Shown here one piece after another: positions 10,311-21,339 of a stretch of 64,000 nt of DNA. Source of the stretch: Panulirus ornatus (taxonomy: Eukaryota; Arthropoda; Malacostraca; Decapoda; Palinuridae). Location: positions 11,777,197 through 11,841,196 of the forward strand of contig NC_092261.1 of the NCBI RefSeq assembly GCF_036320965.1. Direction: 5' to 3'. Positions within the stretch are counted from its first letter, which is position 1. The number at the start of each line of letters is the position of its first letter. Position numbers and translations under genes: made by a program. Below the pieces are notes generated by a model, which saw only the letters and a program-made list of their open reading frames with translations, was not told the origin of the DNA and made no database searches.

Positions 10311-13300
10311 TTTATTATTTATTATACTTTGTCGCTGTCTCCCGCGTTTGCGAGGTAGCGCAAGGAAACAGGCGAAAGAAATGGCCCAACCCCCCCATAC
10401 ACATGTATATACATACGTCCACACACGCAAATATACATACCTACACAGCTTTCCATGGTTTACCCCAGACGCTTCACATGCCCTGATTCAATCCACTGAC
10501 AGCACGTCAACCCCGGTATACCACATCGCTCCAATTCACTCTATTCCTTGCCCTCCTTTCACCCTCCTGCATGTTCAGGCCCCGATCACACAAAATCTTT
10601 TTCACTCCATCTTTCCACCTCCAATTTGGTCTCCCTCTTCTCCTCGTTCCCTCCACCTCCGACACATATATCCTCTTGGTCAATCTTTCCTCACTCATTC
10701 TCTCCATGTGCCCAAACCACTTCAAAACACCCTCTTCTGCTCTCTCAACCACGCTCTTTTTATTTCCACACATCTCTCTTACCCTTACGTTACTCACTCG
10801 ATCAAACCACCTCACACCACACATTGTCCTCAAACATCTCATTTCCAGCACATCCATCCTCCTGCGCACAACTCTATCCATAGCCCACGCCTCGCAACCA
10901 TACAACATTGTTGGAACCACTATTCCTTCAAACATACCCATTTTTGCTTTCCGAGATAATGTTCTCGACTTCCACACATTCTTCAAGGCCCCCAGAATTT
11001 TCGCCCCCTCCCCCACCCTATGATCCACTTCCGCTTCCATGGTTCCATCCGCTGCCAGATCCACTCCCAGATATCTAAAACACTTCACTTCCTCCAGTTT
11101 TTCTCCATTCAAACTCACCTCCCAATTGACTTGACCCTCAACCCTACTGTACCTAATAACCTTGCTCTTATTCACATTTACTCTTAACTTTCTTCTTCCA
11201 CACACTTTACCAAACTCAGTCACCAGCTTCTGCAGTTTCTCACATGAATCAGCCACCAGCGCTGTATCATCAGCGAACAACAACTGACTCACTTCCCAAG
11301 CTCTCTCATCCACAACAGACTTCATACTTGCCCCTCTTTCCAAAACTCTTGCATTTACCTCCCTAACAACCCCATCCATAAACAAATTAAACAACCATGG
11401 AGACATCACACAACCCTGCCACAAACCTACATTCACTGAGAACCAATCACTTTCCTCTCTTCCTACACGTACACATGCCTTACATCCTCGATAAAAACTT
11501 TTCACTGCTTCTAACAACTTTCCTCCCACACCATATATTCTTAATACCTTCCACAGAGCATCTCTATCAACTCTATCATATGCCTTCTCCAGATCCATAA
11601 ATGCTACATACAGATCCATTTGCTTTTCTAAGTATTTCTCACATACATTCTTCAAAGCAAACACCTGATCCACACATCCTCTACCACTTCTGAAACCACA
11701 CTGCTCTTCCCCAATCTGATGCTCTGTACATGCCTTCACCCTCTCAATCAATACCCTCCCATATAATTTACCAGGAATACTCAACAAACTTATACCTCTG
11801 TAATTTGAGCACTCACTCTTATCCCCTTTGCCTTTGTACAATGGCACTATGCACGCATTCCGCCAATCCTCAGGCACCTCACCATGAGTCATACATACAT
11901 TAAATAACCTTACCAACCAGTCAACAATACAGTCATCCCCTTTTTTAATAAATTCCACTGCAATACCATCCAAACCTGCTGCCTTGCCGGCTTTCATCTT
12001 CCGCAAAGCTTTCACTACCTCTTCTCTGTTTACCAAATCATTTTCCCTAACCCTCTCACTTTGCACACCACCTCGACCAAAACACCCTATATCTGCCACT
12101 CTATCATCAAACACATTCAACAAACCTTCAAAATACTCACTCCATCTCCTTCTCACATCACCACTACTTGTTATCACCTCCCCATTTGCGCCCTTCACTG
12201 AAGTTCCCATTTGCTCCCTTGTCTTACGCACTTTATTTACCTCCTTCCAGAACATCTTTTTATTCTCCCTAAAATTTAATGATACTCTCTCACCCCAACT
12301 CTCATTTGCCCTTTTTTTCACCTCCTGCACCTTTCTCTTGACCTCCTGTCTCTTTCTTTTATACATCTCCCACTCAATTGCATTTTTTCCCTGCAAAAAT
12401 CGTCCAAATGCCTCTCTCTTCTCTTTCACTAATACTCTTACTTCTTCATCCCACCACTCACTACCCTTTCTAATCAACCCACCTCCCACTCTTCTCATGC
12501 CACGAGCATCTTTTGCGCAATCCATCACTGATTCCCTAAATACATCCCATTCCTCCCCCACTCCCCTTACTTCCATTGTTCTCACCTTTTTCCATTCTGT
12601 ACTCAGTCTCTCCTGGTACTTCCTCACACAGGTCTCCTTCCCAAGCTCACTTACTCTCACCACCCTCTTCACCCCAACATTCACTCTTCTTTTCTGAAAA
12701 CCCATACAAATCTTCACCTTAGCCTCCACAAGATAATGATCAGACATCCCTCCAGTTGCACCTCTCAGCACATTAACATCCAAAAGTCTCTCTTTCGCAC
12801 GCCTGTCAATTAACACGTAATCCAATAACGCTCTCTGGCCATCTCTCCTACTTACATAAGTATACTTATGTATATCTCGCTTTTTAAACCAGGTATTCCC
12901 AATCATCAGTCCTTTTTCAGCACATAAATCTACAAGCTCTTCACCATTTCCATTTACAACACTGAACACCCCATGTGTACCAATTATTCCCTCAACTGCC
13001 ACATTACTCACCTTTACATTCAAATCACCCATCACTATAACCTGGTCTCGTGCATCAAAACCACTAACACACTCATTCAGCTGCTCCCAAAACACTTGCC
13101 TCTCATGATCTTTCTTCTCATGCCCAGGTGCATATGCACCAATAATCACCCACCTCTCTCCATCAATTTTCAGTTTTACCCATATTAATCGAGAATTTAC
13201 TTTCTTACACTCTATCACATACTCCCACAACTCCTGTTTCAGGAGTATTGCTACTCCTTCCCTTGCTCTTGTCCTCTCACTAACCCCTGACTTTACTCCC

Positions 13301-13625
13301 CAGACATTCCCAAACCACTCTTCCCCTTTACCCTTGAGCTTCGTTTCACTCAGAGCCAAAACATCCAGGTTCCTTTCCTCAAACATACTACCTATCTCTC
13401 CTTTTTTCACATCTTGGTTACATCCACACACATTTAGGCACCCCACTCTGAGCCTTCGAGGAGGATGAGCACTCCCCGCATGACTCCTTCTTCTGTTTCC
13501 CATTTTAGAAAGTTAATACAAGGAGGGGAGGATTTCTGGCCCCCCGCTCCCGTCCCCTCTAGTCGCTTTCTACGACACGCGAGGAATACGTGGGAAGTAT
13601 TCTTTCACCCCTACCCCCAGGGATA
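10311..13625 (-). mobile_element. Full-length RTE-like LINE, intact copy
   Basis: The reference copy for the family. Minus-strand order: 5' leader starting TATTATCCCTGGGG (13625 down to 13504), one ORF (13503-10507), then a short 3' UTR (10506-10311) ending with the stem-loop CTCGCAAACGCGGG, ACAGCGACAAAGTATAATAAA and an AT-rich tail into the (TA)n tract at 10236-10305. It uses the short 3' UTR form, lacking about 270 bp seen in other copies. Sequence beyond 13625, to about 13870, is also shared in inverted orientation with 32377-32590. Either the true 5' leader is longer or the flank was duplicated with the element. No gag-like first ORF is visible, as expected for RTE-type elements. Confidence 0.93.
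10507..13503 (-). CDS. LINE ORF2-like protein: APE endonuclease and reverse transcriptase, 998 aa
   Basis: Uninterrupted polyprotein that would nick target DNA and reverse-transcribe its own RNA at the nick. Residues ~18-260 are an APE-type endonuclease: N24 and E53 (LSETK), Y124-P126 (YAPG), D160/N162 (GDLN), D228 (LDYVL) and S254-D255-H256. Residues ~330-460 are a basic linker. RT follows: AAGLDG around D512, FMDLEKAYDR with D637, QGCVMSPWLF, and the catalytic FADD at 743-746. The C-terminal part (~790-998) has LYGCEAW, WFGHMERMSEERL and GRPNWRWKD, characteristic of the RTE/BovB-like group. About 1000 aa is the normal length for that group. Met at 13503 is chosen because it precedes the APE domain by about 18 residues and upstream sequence is leader. 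All motifs needed for activity appear present; activity is inference. Confidence 0.92.
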   Translation of the reverse strand: MGNRRRSHAGSAHPPRRLRVGCLNVCGCNQDVKKGEIGSMFEERNLDVLALSETKLKGKGEEWFGNVWGVKSGVSERTRAREGVAILLKQELWEYVIECKKVNSRLIWVKLKIDGERWVIIGAYAPGHEKKDHERQVFWEQLNECVSGFDARDQVIVMGDLNVKVSNVAVEGIIGTHGVFSVVNGNGEELVDLCAEKGLMIGNTWFKKRDIHKYTYVSRRDGQRALLDYVLIDRRAKERLLDVNVLRGATGGMSDHYLVEAKVKICMGFQKRRVNVGVKRVVRVSELGKETCVRKYQERLSTEWKKVRTMEVRGVGEEWDVFRESVMDCAKDARGMRRVGGGLIRKGSEWWDEEVRVLVKEKREAFGRFLQGKNAIEWEMYKRKRQEVKRKVQEVKKRANESWGERVSLNFRENKKMFWKEVNKVRKTREQMGTSVKGANGEVITSSGDVRRRWSEYFEGLLNVFDDRVADIGCFGRGGVQSERVRENDLVNREEVVKALRKMKAGKAAGLDGIAVEFIKKGDDCIVDWLVRLFNVCMTHGEVPEDWRNACIVPLYKGKGDKSECSNYRGISLLSIPGKLYGRVLIERVKACTEHQIGEEQCGFRSGRGCVDQVFALKNVCEKYLEKQMDLYVAFMDLEKAYDRVDRDALWKVLRIYGVGGKLLEAVKSFYRGCKACVRVGREESDWFSVNVGLWQGCVMSPWLFNLFMDGVVREVNARVLERGASMKSVVDERAWEVSQLLFADDTALVADSCEKLQKLVTEFGKVCGRRKLRVNVNKSKVIRYSRVEGQVNWEVSLNGEKLEEVKCFRYLGVDLAADGTMEAEVDHRVGEGAKILGALKNVWKSRTLSRKAKMGMFEGIVVPTMLYGCEAWAMDRVVRRRMDVLEMRCLRTMCGVRWFDRVSNVRVREMCGNKKSVVERAEEGVLKWFGHMERMSEERLTKRIYVSEVEGTRRRGRPNWRWKDGVKKILCDRGLNMQEGERRARNRVNWSDVVYRG

Positions 13626-13880
13626 ATATACATATATATATTTACATATACACATACACACACATACACATACATACGCACATATACACACACACACACA
13701 TACATATATATACATATGAAAATGTAAGAAACAATTTAGAAGACTGAAACTTCTAGCTTGAAATGAATGAAAAAAATGAATGTCACATAATGGTTCAACC
13801 TCTGGCTATGGAAAAAAGGAAATGTATAATTTATTTACACAAACGTCAATAGCAGTTCTCATCAATTTAGGGATATATAT
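13626..13880. repeat. Flank of intact LINE shared in inverted orientation with 32377-32590
   Basis: TA/CA-rich stretch and then unique-looking sequence (ACTTCTAGCTTGAAATGAA, CCTCTGGCTATGG, TTCTCATCAATTTA) that recurs reverse-complemented immediately 5' of the LINE copy at 32590. Similarity stops after CATCAATTTA. It is either a longer LINE 5' leader or a segmental inverted duplication. Confidence 0.85.
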
Positions 13881-13897
13881 AGTAACTGAACACAGCG

Positions 13898-13899
<2 letters not shown>

Positions 13900-13945
<46 letters not shown>
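13900..13945. repeat. (TA)n tract
   Basis: Followed by GGTTTTGGTGCATTACACATGACAG, a scrap of LINE 3' UTR. Confidence 0.9.
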
Positions 13946-13947
<2 letters not shown>

Positions 13948-14024
13948 TTTTGGTGCATTACACATGACAGTTAGAGAATGAGGCCATTGCTTCATTTGTT
14001 CCCATGGTAAATGGCAAATAAGTT

Positions 14025-14345
14025 TGATCTATCTATCTTTCTTTTTGTATCTCTGACACCTGTTCCCACCTGGAAACAACCTTAATGGGATAGTCATGGC
14101 AATAGTGTCTCCATAACTAGTGAACTCCAGTAGAGCTTCTTAGCCTTTAGTGCCACACCCTTAACAGGCCACTGGCAGAAGGCAGCTAGCTCTAATGCAG
14201 TGTTTGCAGAGGCTCCTACTGACTACTACTACCTAATGTTCATATCTACTACCCTAACATAAAGCCCTTACCTGATACTATTGCCCCAGCCATCTTGCCA
14301 AAAGGTAGGGCTAGTGCATAGTGCTTGCTACAGAAAAGTCGAGAG
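14025..14345 (-). repeat. Interspersed repeat R, copy 1 (likely LINE 3' end with GATA tail)
   Basis: Shares CTGTTCCCACCTGG, CCATAACTAGTGAACTC, CAGCCTTTAGTGCC and GTTTGCAGAGGCTCCTA-type blocks with 43360-43660 and 62790-63200. On the minus strand it ends in (GATA)n (TCTATCTATC on plus). At 43577-43990 the same repeat lies directly downstream of an RT fragment, so it is probably that LINE's 3' part. Confidence 0.72.
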
Positions 14346-15180
14346 TTATGAAGAATGAGCTGAAGTTATTGGCTTTGGAACTTATATTTCTTTAAAATAG
14401 ATTCCTAAATTTAAGATTGCTGGGAGCCCAAAGTGGTTATGGAAAGACATGAAATAATATGATACCTTTAATATAAACTTTCATGCTTGTACACCATCAA
14501 ATTTGCCACCATCTTCAACTTTCTCGGTAATATGTTTGAAACTAATTGAAATCTAATAGTCACAGTTATTTACACATCTTTGGAAATTGAAACACACATT
14601 TCAGATCCATATTTACTGTCTATGAAATGTGATTGCATGACGTGCATGCTATGCATTTAGTGAAATAACAACAACAGCTATTTACAGCAAATGAATCAGT
14701 TCCCTCCAACATGCTTTGTGCTCAGGATTCATATAACTGCATTTACTTTGATAATACAGAATCTTCTCACTTTACAATGAAATTTTAAAATTTTGCATTA
14801 AAAGATTCTCAAAACATCTGTTAATGACCCTAGCAATTGACATGACAGACTTTATATTTACAGTAAACATAAAAACAAAATATTTTGAAGCAAGTAATAT
14901 GCATAGTGTACAGAGTATAGCATGCTTAAGAACGCTAAATCTCATACATTCCAGGAAAGCTGCATATATGAATATGCAATAATGTGTAATGTAAGACATC
15001 TATGATTTCACATGGTGAAATGTAGTTTTTACACTGAGGATGAAAGCCATAATTTTTCTTAATATATTGCTCTCAGTTATCATGGTTTATTAACTACAAT
15101 ATTAAATAATTTTCCTCCAGAATGTCAAGGGAAACATCTCTCCACAAAACAAAGTAACGTCACATTACCATATATCAATA
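14346..15180. other. Unassigned AT-rich sequence
   Basis: No coding similarity and no match to the window's repeat families. One minus-strand open stretch of 75 codons (14772-14999) has unremarkable composition and is not credible as a gene. Confidence 0.5.
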
Positions 15181-15185
15181 TATAT

Positions 15186-15410
15186 ATCTTTCTTTCATAC
15201 TATTCGCCATTGCCTGCATTAGCGAGGTAGCATTAAGATCAGAGGACTGGGCCTTTGAGGGAATATCCTCAACTGGCCCCCTTCTCTGTTCCTTCTTTTG
15301 GAAAATAAAAAAAAAAAAAAGAGAGGGGAGGATTTCCCTCCCATTTTAGTCACCTTCTACACACAGGGAATACGTGGGAAGTATCCTTTCTCCCCTATCC
15401 CCAGGGATAA
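15186..15410 (-). mobile_element. SINE-like element
   Basis: Reverse-complement orientation: tail CTTTCATACTATTCGCC first, GCATTAGCGAGGTAGC hairpin, poly-A block, and the 5' head as CCCCTATCCCCAGGGATAATA at 15391-15411. Confidence 0.85.
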
Positions 15411-15414
15411 TATA

Positions 15415-15825
15415 TTTATTATTTTATTTCATTTTTTTTATTTTGCTTTGTCGCTGTCTCCCGCGTTAGCGAGGAAGCGCAAGGAAACAGACAAAAGAAT
15501 GGCCCAACCCACCCACATACACATGTATATACATACACGTCCACACACAAAAATATACATACGTATACATCTCAATGTACACATATATATGCACACACAG
15601 ACATATACATATATACACATGTTCATAATTCATAGTCTACCTTTATTTATTCCCATCGCCACCTCGCCACACATGAAATAACAACCCCCTCCCCCCTCAT
15701 GTGTGCGAGGTAGTGCTAGGAAAAGACAACAAAGGCCCCATTCGTTCACACTCAGTCTCTAGCTGTCATGTAATAATGCACCGAAACCACAGCTCCCTTT
15801 CCCAATCCAGGCCCCACAGAACTTT

Positions 15826-15830
<5 letters not shown>
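15415..15830 (-). mobile_element. RTE-like LINE 3' UTR, long form
   Basis: Tail-first on plus: TTTGCTTTGTCGCTGTCTCC, GCGTTAGCGAGGAAGCGC, the TG/TA-rich middle, a second GCGAGGTAGTGC module, and CACAGAACTTTCCAT merging into (TA)n. No coding part remains. Confidence 0.85.

Positions 15831-15904
<74 letters not shown>
15831..15904. repeat. (TA)n tract
   Basis: The left flank is LINE 3' UTR broken at TTTCCAT. The right flank is the exact 5' head of a SINE. Confidence 0.95.
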
Positions 15905-15908
<4 letters not shown>

Positions 15909-16138
15909 CCCTGGGGATGGGGGATTAAGAATACTTCCCACGTATTCCCTGCGTGTCGTAGAAGGCGACTAAAAGGGGAGGGAGCGGGGGGCTGGAAATC
16001 CTCCCCTCTCGTTTTTTTTTTTAATTTTCCAAAAGAAGGAACAGAGGGGGCCAGGTGAGGATATTCCAAAAAAGGCCCAGTCCTCTGTTCTTAACGCTAC
16101 CTCGCTAATGCGGGAAATGGCGAATAGTTTAAAAGAAA

Positions 16139-16140
<2 letters not shown>
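15905..16140 (+). mobile_element. SINE-like element
   Basis: Complete: TATCCCTGGGGATGGGGG head, CTACCTCGCTAATGCGGG hairpin and AAAAGAAAAGATATA tail. First of three in a row. Confidence 0.92.

Positions 16141-16212
<72 letters not shown>
16141..16212. repeat. (TA)n tract
   Basis: Acts as the 3' tail of the SINE on the left and the insertion site of the SINE on the right. Confidence 0.95.
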
Positions 16213-16215
<3 letters not shown>

Positions 16216-16448
16216 CCCTGGGGATAGGGGAGAAAGAATATTTCCCACGTATTCCCTGCGTGTCGTAGAAGGCGACTAAAAGGGAAGGGAGCGGGGGGCT
16301 GGAAATCCTCCCCTCTCGTTTTTTTTAATTTTCCAAAAGAAGGGACAGAGAAGGGGGCCATTTGAGGACATTCCCTCAAAGGTCCAGTCCTTTGTTCTTA
16401 ACGCAACCTCGCTAATGCGGGAAATGGCGAATAGTATGAAAGAAGAAG
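16213..16448 (+). mobile_element. SINE-like element
   Basis: Complete copy starting TATCCCTGGGGATAGGGG, ending GAATAGTATGAAAGAAG, followed by a short TA run. Confidence 0.92.
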
Positions 16449-16462
16449 AATATATATATATC

Positions 16463-16697
16463 TCTGGGGATAGGGGATTAAGAATACTTCCCACGTATTC
16501 CCTGCGTGTCGTAGAAGGCGACTAAAAGGGGAGGGAGCGGGGGGCTGGAAATCCTCCCTTCTCGTTTTATTTTTTTTTTTTCCAAAAGAAGGAACAGAGG
16601 GGGCCAGGTGAGGATATTTCAAAAAAGGCCCAGTCCTCTGTTCTTAACGCTACATCGCTAACGCGGGAAATGGCGAATAGTTTGAAAGAAAAAGAAA
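16463..16697 (+). mobile_element. SINE-like element
   Basis: Head begins TCTCTGGGGATAGGGG; hairpin CTACATCGCTAACGCGGG; the tail abuts a LINE in opposite orientation. Confidence 0.9.
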
Positions 16698-16724
16698 GAA
16701 AATATATATATATTTATTATTATT

Positions 16725-17568
16725 TTTTTTATTATACTTTGTCGCTGTCTCCCGCGTTTGCGAGGTAGCGCAAGGAAACAGACGAAAGAAATGGTCCAAC
16801 CCCCCCCATACACATGTATATACATACGTCCACACACGCAAATATACACACCTACACAGCTTTCCATGGTTTACCCCAGACGCTTCACATGCCTTGATTC
16901 AATCCACTGACAGCACGTCAACCCCGGTATACCACATCGTCCCAGTTCACTCTATTCCTTGCATGCCTTTCACCCTCCTGCATGTTCAGGCCGTGATCAC
17001 TCAAAATCTTTTTCACTCCATCTTTCCACCTCCAATTTGGTCTCCCACTTCTCCTCGTTCCCTCCACCTCTGACACATATATCCTCTTTGTCAATCTTTC
17101 CTCACTCATTCTCTCCATGTGACCAAACCATTTCAAAACACCCTCCCCTGCTCTCTCAACCACACTCTTTTTATTACCGCACATCTCTCTTACCCTATTA
17201 TTACTTACTCGATCAAACCACCTCACATCACATATTGTCCTCAAACATCTCATTTCCAGCACATCCACCCTCCTCCGCACAAGTCTATCTATAGCCCACA
17301 CCTCGCAACCATATAACATTGTTGGAACCACTATTCCTTCAAACATACCCATTTTTGCTTTCCGAGATAATGTTCTTGACTTCCACACATTCCTTAACAC
17401 TCCCAGAACATTCGCCCTCTCCCCCACCCTATGATTCACTTCCGCTTCCATGGTTCCATCCGCTGCCAAATCCTCTCCCAGATATCTAAAACACTTCACG
17501 TCCTGCAGTTTTTTTCCATTCAGACTTACCTCCCAATTGAGTTGTCCCTCAACCCTGCTGTACCTATA
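16725..17568 (-). mobile_element. RTE-like LINE, 5'-truncated, C-terminal coding part intact
   Basis: Short 3' UTR (16735-16917) and an open C-terminal region (minus, stop near 16918) from WEVSLNGKKLQDVKCFRYLG through YGCEVWAID to GRPNWRWKDG. Truncated at 17568, where a SINE-tail scrap begins. The open frame formally continues through the (TA)n and (GA)n tracts as IYIY and LSLS; that part is an artefact. Confidence 0.88.
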
Positions 17569-17586
17569 ATGGCGAAGTTTAAAAGA

Positions 17587-17788
<202 letters not shown>

Positions 17789-17834
<46 letters not shown>
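17789..17834. repeat. (TA)n tract
   Basis: The right neighbour starts TTAGAAGTTCAGG and soon becomes LINE 3' coding sequence. Confidence 0.95.
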
Positions 17835-17839
<5 letters not shown>

Positions 17840-17842
17840 GTT

Positions 17843-18065
17843 CAGGAACAGAGTGAATTGGATCGATGTGGTATACCGGGGTTGACGTGCTGTCAGTGGA
17901 TTGAATCAGGGCATGTGAAGCGTCTGAGGTAAACCATGGAAAGCTGTGTAGGTATGTATATTTGCGTGTGTGGACGTGTATGTATATACATGTGTATGGG
18001 GGTGGGTTGGGCCATTTCTTTCGTCTGTTTCCTTGCGCTACCTCACAAATGCGGGAGACCGGCAA

Positions 18066-18072
<7 letters not shown>
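17843..18072 (+). mobile_element. RTE-like LINE 3' end only
   Basis: Begins in the last codons (NRVNWIDVVYRG, stop TGA) and contains the whole short 3' UTR to CTACCTCACAAATGCGGG and poly-A. Very strong 5' truncation. Confidence 0.85.

Positions 18073-18129
<57 letters not shown>
18073..18129. repeat. (TA)n tract
   Basis: Between a LINE poly-A end and the poly-T centre of a 5'-truncated SINE. Confidence 0.95.
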
Positions 18130-18130
<1 letters not shown>

Positions 18131-18141
<11 letters not shown>

Positions 18142-18269
18142 TTTTCCAAAAGAATGAACAGAGAAGAGGGCCAGGTGAGGATATTTCCTCAAAGGCCCAG
18201 TCCTCTGTTCTTAACGCTACCTCGCTGTCGCGGGAAATGGCGGATAGTATGGAAAAAAAAAAAAAAAAA
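18131..18269 (+). mobile_element. SINE-like element, 5'-truncated
   Basis: Starts at the internal poly-T/AATTTTCC and ends CTACCTCGCTGTCGCGGG, GGATAGTATGG, poly-A. Confidence 0.85.
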
Positions 18270-18281
18270 ATATATATATAT

Positions 18282-18332
<51 letters not shown>
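18270..18332. repeat. (TA)n tract
   Basis: Interrupted once by TAGATA near 18281. Right flank is a SINE head. Confidence 0.95.
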
Positions 18333-18336
<4 letters not shown>

Positions 18337-18542
18337 CCCTGGGTATAGGGGAGAAAGAATACTTCCCACATATTCCCTGCATGTCATAGAAGGCGACTAA
18401 AAGGGGAGGGAGCGGGGGGGGTGGAAATCATCCCCCCCTTTTTTTTTTTTTTCTCAAAATAAGGAACAGAGAAGGGGGCCAGGTGAGGATATTCATTCAA
18501 AGGCCCAGTCCTCTGTTCTTAACGCTACCTCGCTAATGCGGG

Positions 18543-18545
<3 letters not shown>
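18333..18545 (+). mobile_element. SINE-like element
   Basis: TATCCCTGGGTATAGGGG head to CTACCTCGCTAATGCGGG; the last ~25 bp of the usual tail are replaced by (TA)n. Confidence 0.88.

Positions 18546-18586
<41 letters not shown>
18546..18586. repeat. (TA)n tract
   Basis: Right flank is LINE 3' UTR entered in mid-sequence (CCGCTTCACATGCC), so the LINE here lost its own tail. Confidence 0.95.
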
Positions 18587-18589
<3 letters not shown>

Positions 18590-20146
18590 CTTCACATGCC
18601 TTGATTCAATCCACTGACAGCACGTCAACCCCGGTATACCACATCGCTCCAATTCACTCTATTCCTTGCCCTCCTTTCACCCTCCTGCATGTTCAGGCCC
18701 CGATCACACAAAATCTTTTTCACTCCATCTTTCCACCTCCAATTTGGTCTCCCTCTTCTCCTCGTTCCCTCCACCTCCGACACATATATCCTCTTGGTCA
18801 ATCTTTCCTCACTCATTCTCTCCATGTGCCCAAACCACTTCAAAACACCCTCTTCTGCTCTCTCAACCACGCTCTTTTTATTTCCACACATCTCTCTTAC
18901 CCTTACGTTACTCACTCGATCAAACCACCTCACACCACACATTGTCCTCAAACATCTCATTTCCAGCACATCCATCCTCCTGCGCACAACTCTATCCATA
19001 GCCCACGCCTCGCAACCATACAACATTGTTGGAACCACTGTTCCTTCAAACATACCCATTTTTGCTTTCTGAGATAATGTTCTCGACTTCCACACATTCT
19101 TCAAGGCTCCCAGAATTTTCGCCCCCTCCCCCACCCTATGATCCACTTCCGCTTCCATGGTTCCATCCGCTGCCAGATCCACTCCCAGATATCTAAAACA
19201 CTTCACTTCCTCCAGTTTTTCTCCATTCAAACTCGCCTCCCAGTTGACTTGACCCTCAACCCTACTGTACCTAATAACCTTGCTCTTATTCACATTTACT
19301 CTTAACTTTCTTCTTCCACACACTTTACCAAACTCAGTCACCAGCTTCTGCAGTTTCTCACATGAATCAGCCACCAGCGCTGTATCATCAGCGAACAACA
19401 ACTGACTCACTTCCCAAGCTCTCTCATCCCCAACAGACTTCATACTTGCCCCTCTATCCAAAACTCTTGCATTTACCTCCCTAACAACCCCATCCATAAA
19501 CAAATTAAACAACCATGGAGACATCACACACCCCTGCCGCAAACCTACATTCACTGAGAACCAATCACTTTGCTCTCTTCCTACACGCACACATGCCTTA
19601 CATCCTCGATAAAGACTTTTCACTGCTTCTAACAACTTTCCTCCCACACCAGATATTCTTAATACCTTCCACAGAGCATCTCTATCAACTCTATCATATG
19701 CCTTCTCCAGATCCATAAATGCTACATACAAATCCATTTGCTTTCTAAGTATTTCTCACATACATTCTTCAAAGCAAACACCTGATCCACACATCCTCTA
19801 CCACTTCTGAAACCACACTGCTCTTCCCCAATCTGATGCTCTGTACATGCCTTCACCCTCTCAATCAATACCCTCCCATATAATTTACCAGGAATACTCA
19901 ACAAACTTATACCTCTGTAATTTGAGCACTCACTCTTATCCCCTTTGCCTTTGTACAATGGCACTATGCACGCATTCCGCCAATCCTCAGGCACCTCACC
20001 ATGAGTCATACATACATTAAATAACCTTACCAACCAGTCAACAATACAGTCACCCCCTTTTTTAATAAATTCCACTGCAATACCATCCAAACCTGCTGCC
20101 TTGCCGGCTTTCATCTTCCGCAAAGCTTTCACTACCTCTTCTACAT
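18587..20146 (-). mobile_element. RTE-like LINE, truncated at both ends, RT almost intact
   Basis: Minus-strand RT and C-terminus. One open frame at 18625-19737 covers FMDLEKAYDR, QGCVMSPWLF, FADD and GRPNWRWKDG. A single missing T near 19743 shifts the frame; before it (19755-20146) KAGKAAGLDGIAVEF and GEEQCGFRSGRGC are readable. The 5' end breaks at 20146 next to ACATATATATA. Confidence 0.9.
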
Positions 20147-20149
20147 ATA

Positions 20150-20640
20150 TATAACTACTAGGAAAATAAAACATGATAAGTTCCCAAATGCACTTTTGTG
20201 TAATGATCACATAGTCGGGAAATGTAAGAATGAGTGAAGACGTAAAACAGTTAGTTGATATATATGGAAGAGATGTAACTAAGACACCATTGGTAAACAA
20301 GCGTTAATAGATGGTGGTGTTCAGGTCTGGCATCATGCCTGTCCCAAAAATTTTATTACGTGGACAAGAAAGGGAACTGTTTACAAATTGTGCCTAAGAC
20401 AAAGCTATCCTGTTTGTATAGACCTTTACTAATATTAATGTTACAATTCTTTGTGTATTTAATAATAGAAGGTTCAATGATATTGCCTTGGTAATAGAGT
20501 TACAGTTGATAATTGAATTGGCGTTACTCCAGTCAGGACAATGGTCATAATGTTTGACAAGATTAAACAAAGCATTTGATTCTTGTCCTGTTCTTAAACT
20601 ATATTTATGTTGCCTAATTCTTAACATAAAGAGCCTTACC
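20150..20640 (-). repeat. Penelope-like end repeat, left arm
   Basis: Contains AAGTTCCCAAATGCACTTTT and GGTAAACAAGCG at its outer end and the CACAAAGAATTGTAAC-type block (reverse complement) inside. Pairs with 21340-21775. Confidence 0.78.
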
Positions 20641-21339
20641 AGTCTGCCAGAAAATATTACAGTTATTGCAAGGTATTCTGTAAACAGCCAGCAGACTTTT
20701 CTGATGAATTATTGATTAAGATATTCTTTATAGCATTGTTATTGCTGACTAAGGCTACATTTACGATAAGGATTTAAGCAACTTGGGAAGTCATGAAAAA
20801 TTATCACTAAAAGGGAGAACTAAAAGATTCTTGGTATCAAGGGAAGGTTTGGGTTTAACTCTATGATTTCGTTGCTAACTTAGGGAATTTATTGATGAAA
20901 GATCTTGGATACTTAAAATTGGATCTAGTAGAATATATCTTCTCAAACACATCATCAGTAAATTCCGGACTGCATATACATAATGCCCCAAGGAACATTG
21001 ACTGGAATGATTATAATTTAACTTGTCATGTTGAGCTGAGTAATAATGAACGTATGAGCAAACATTGGTGGGTTTTCTGTATATGCTAAACTTAAACATG
21101 TTTCTATCCCTATCCCTATGATCCATGTAACAGTAAAGTTGATAGAAGGCACTAAATTGTTAAGTAAATGGAGGTATATTTGTAAATTTTCGTTTGATGG
21201 CCAAACACACAGAACATCATCTACATACCTAAACCAAATTGCCTTTGGGGGTAAGGTATCCCTAAGTAATTTTGGTATGGCAATGGGTAACCCTCTTTCA
21301 CCAGTTAATGTTAAGTAATTTTTGCATGGTATTCTTTGC

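Noticed and set aside
15701..15928. Reading frames encoding long IYIYIY or LSLSLS runs
   Set aside because: These are translations of (TA)n and (GA)n tracts, not proteins.
16213..16448. tRNA-derived SINE with A and B boxes
   Set aside because: GTTAGCGAGGTAGCG on the reverse strand superficially resembles an A box, but no acceptable B box was found at the right spacing, and the element's ends match the LINE instead.
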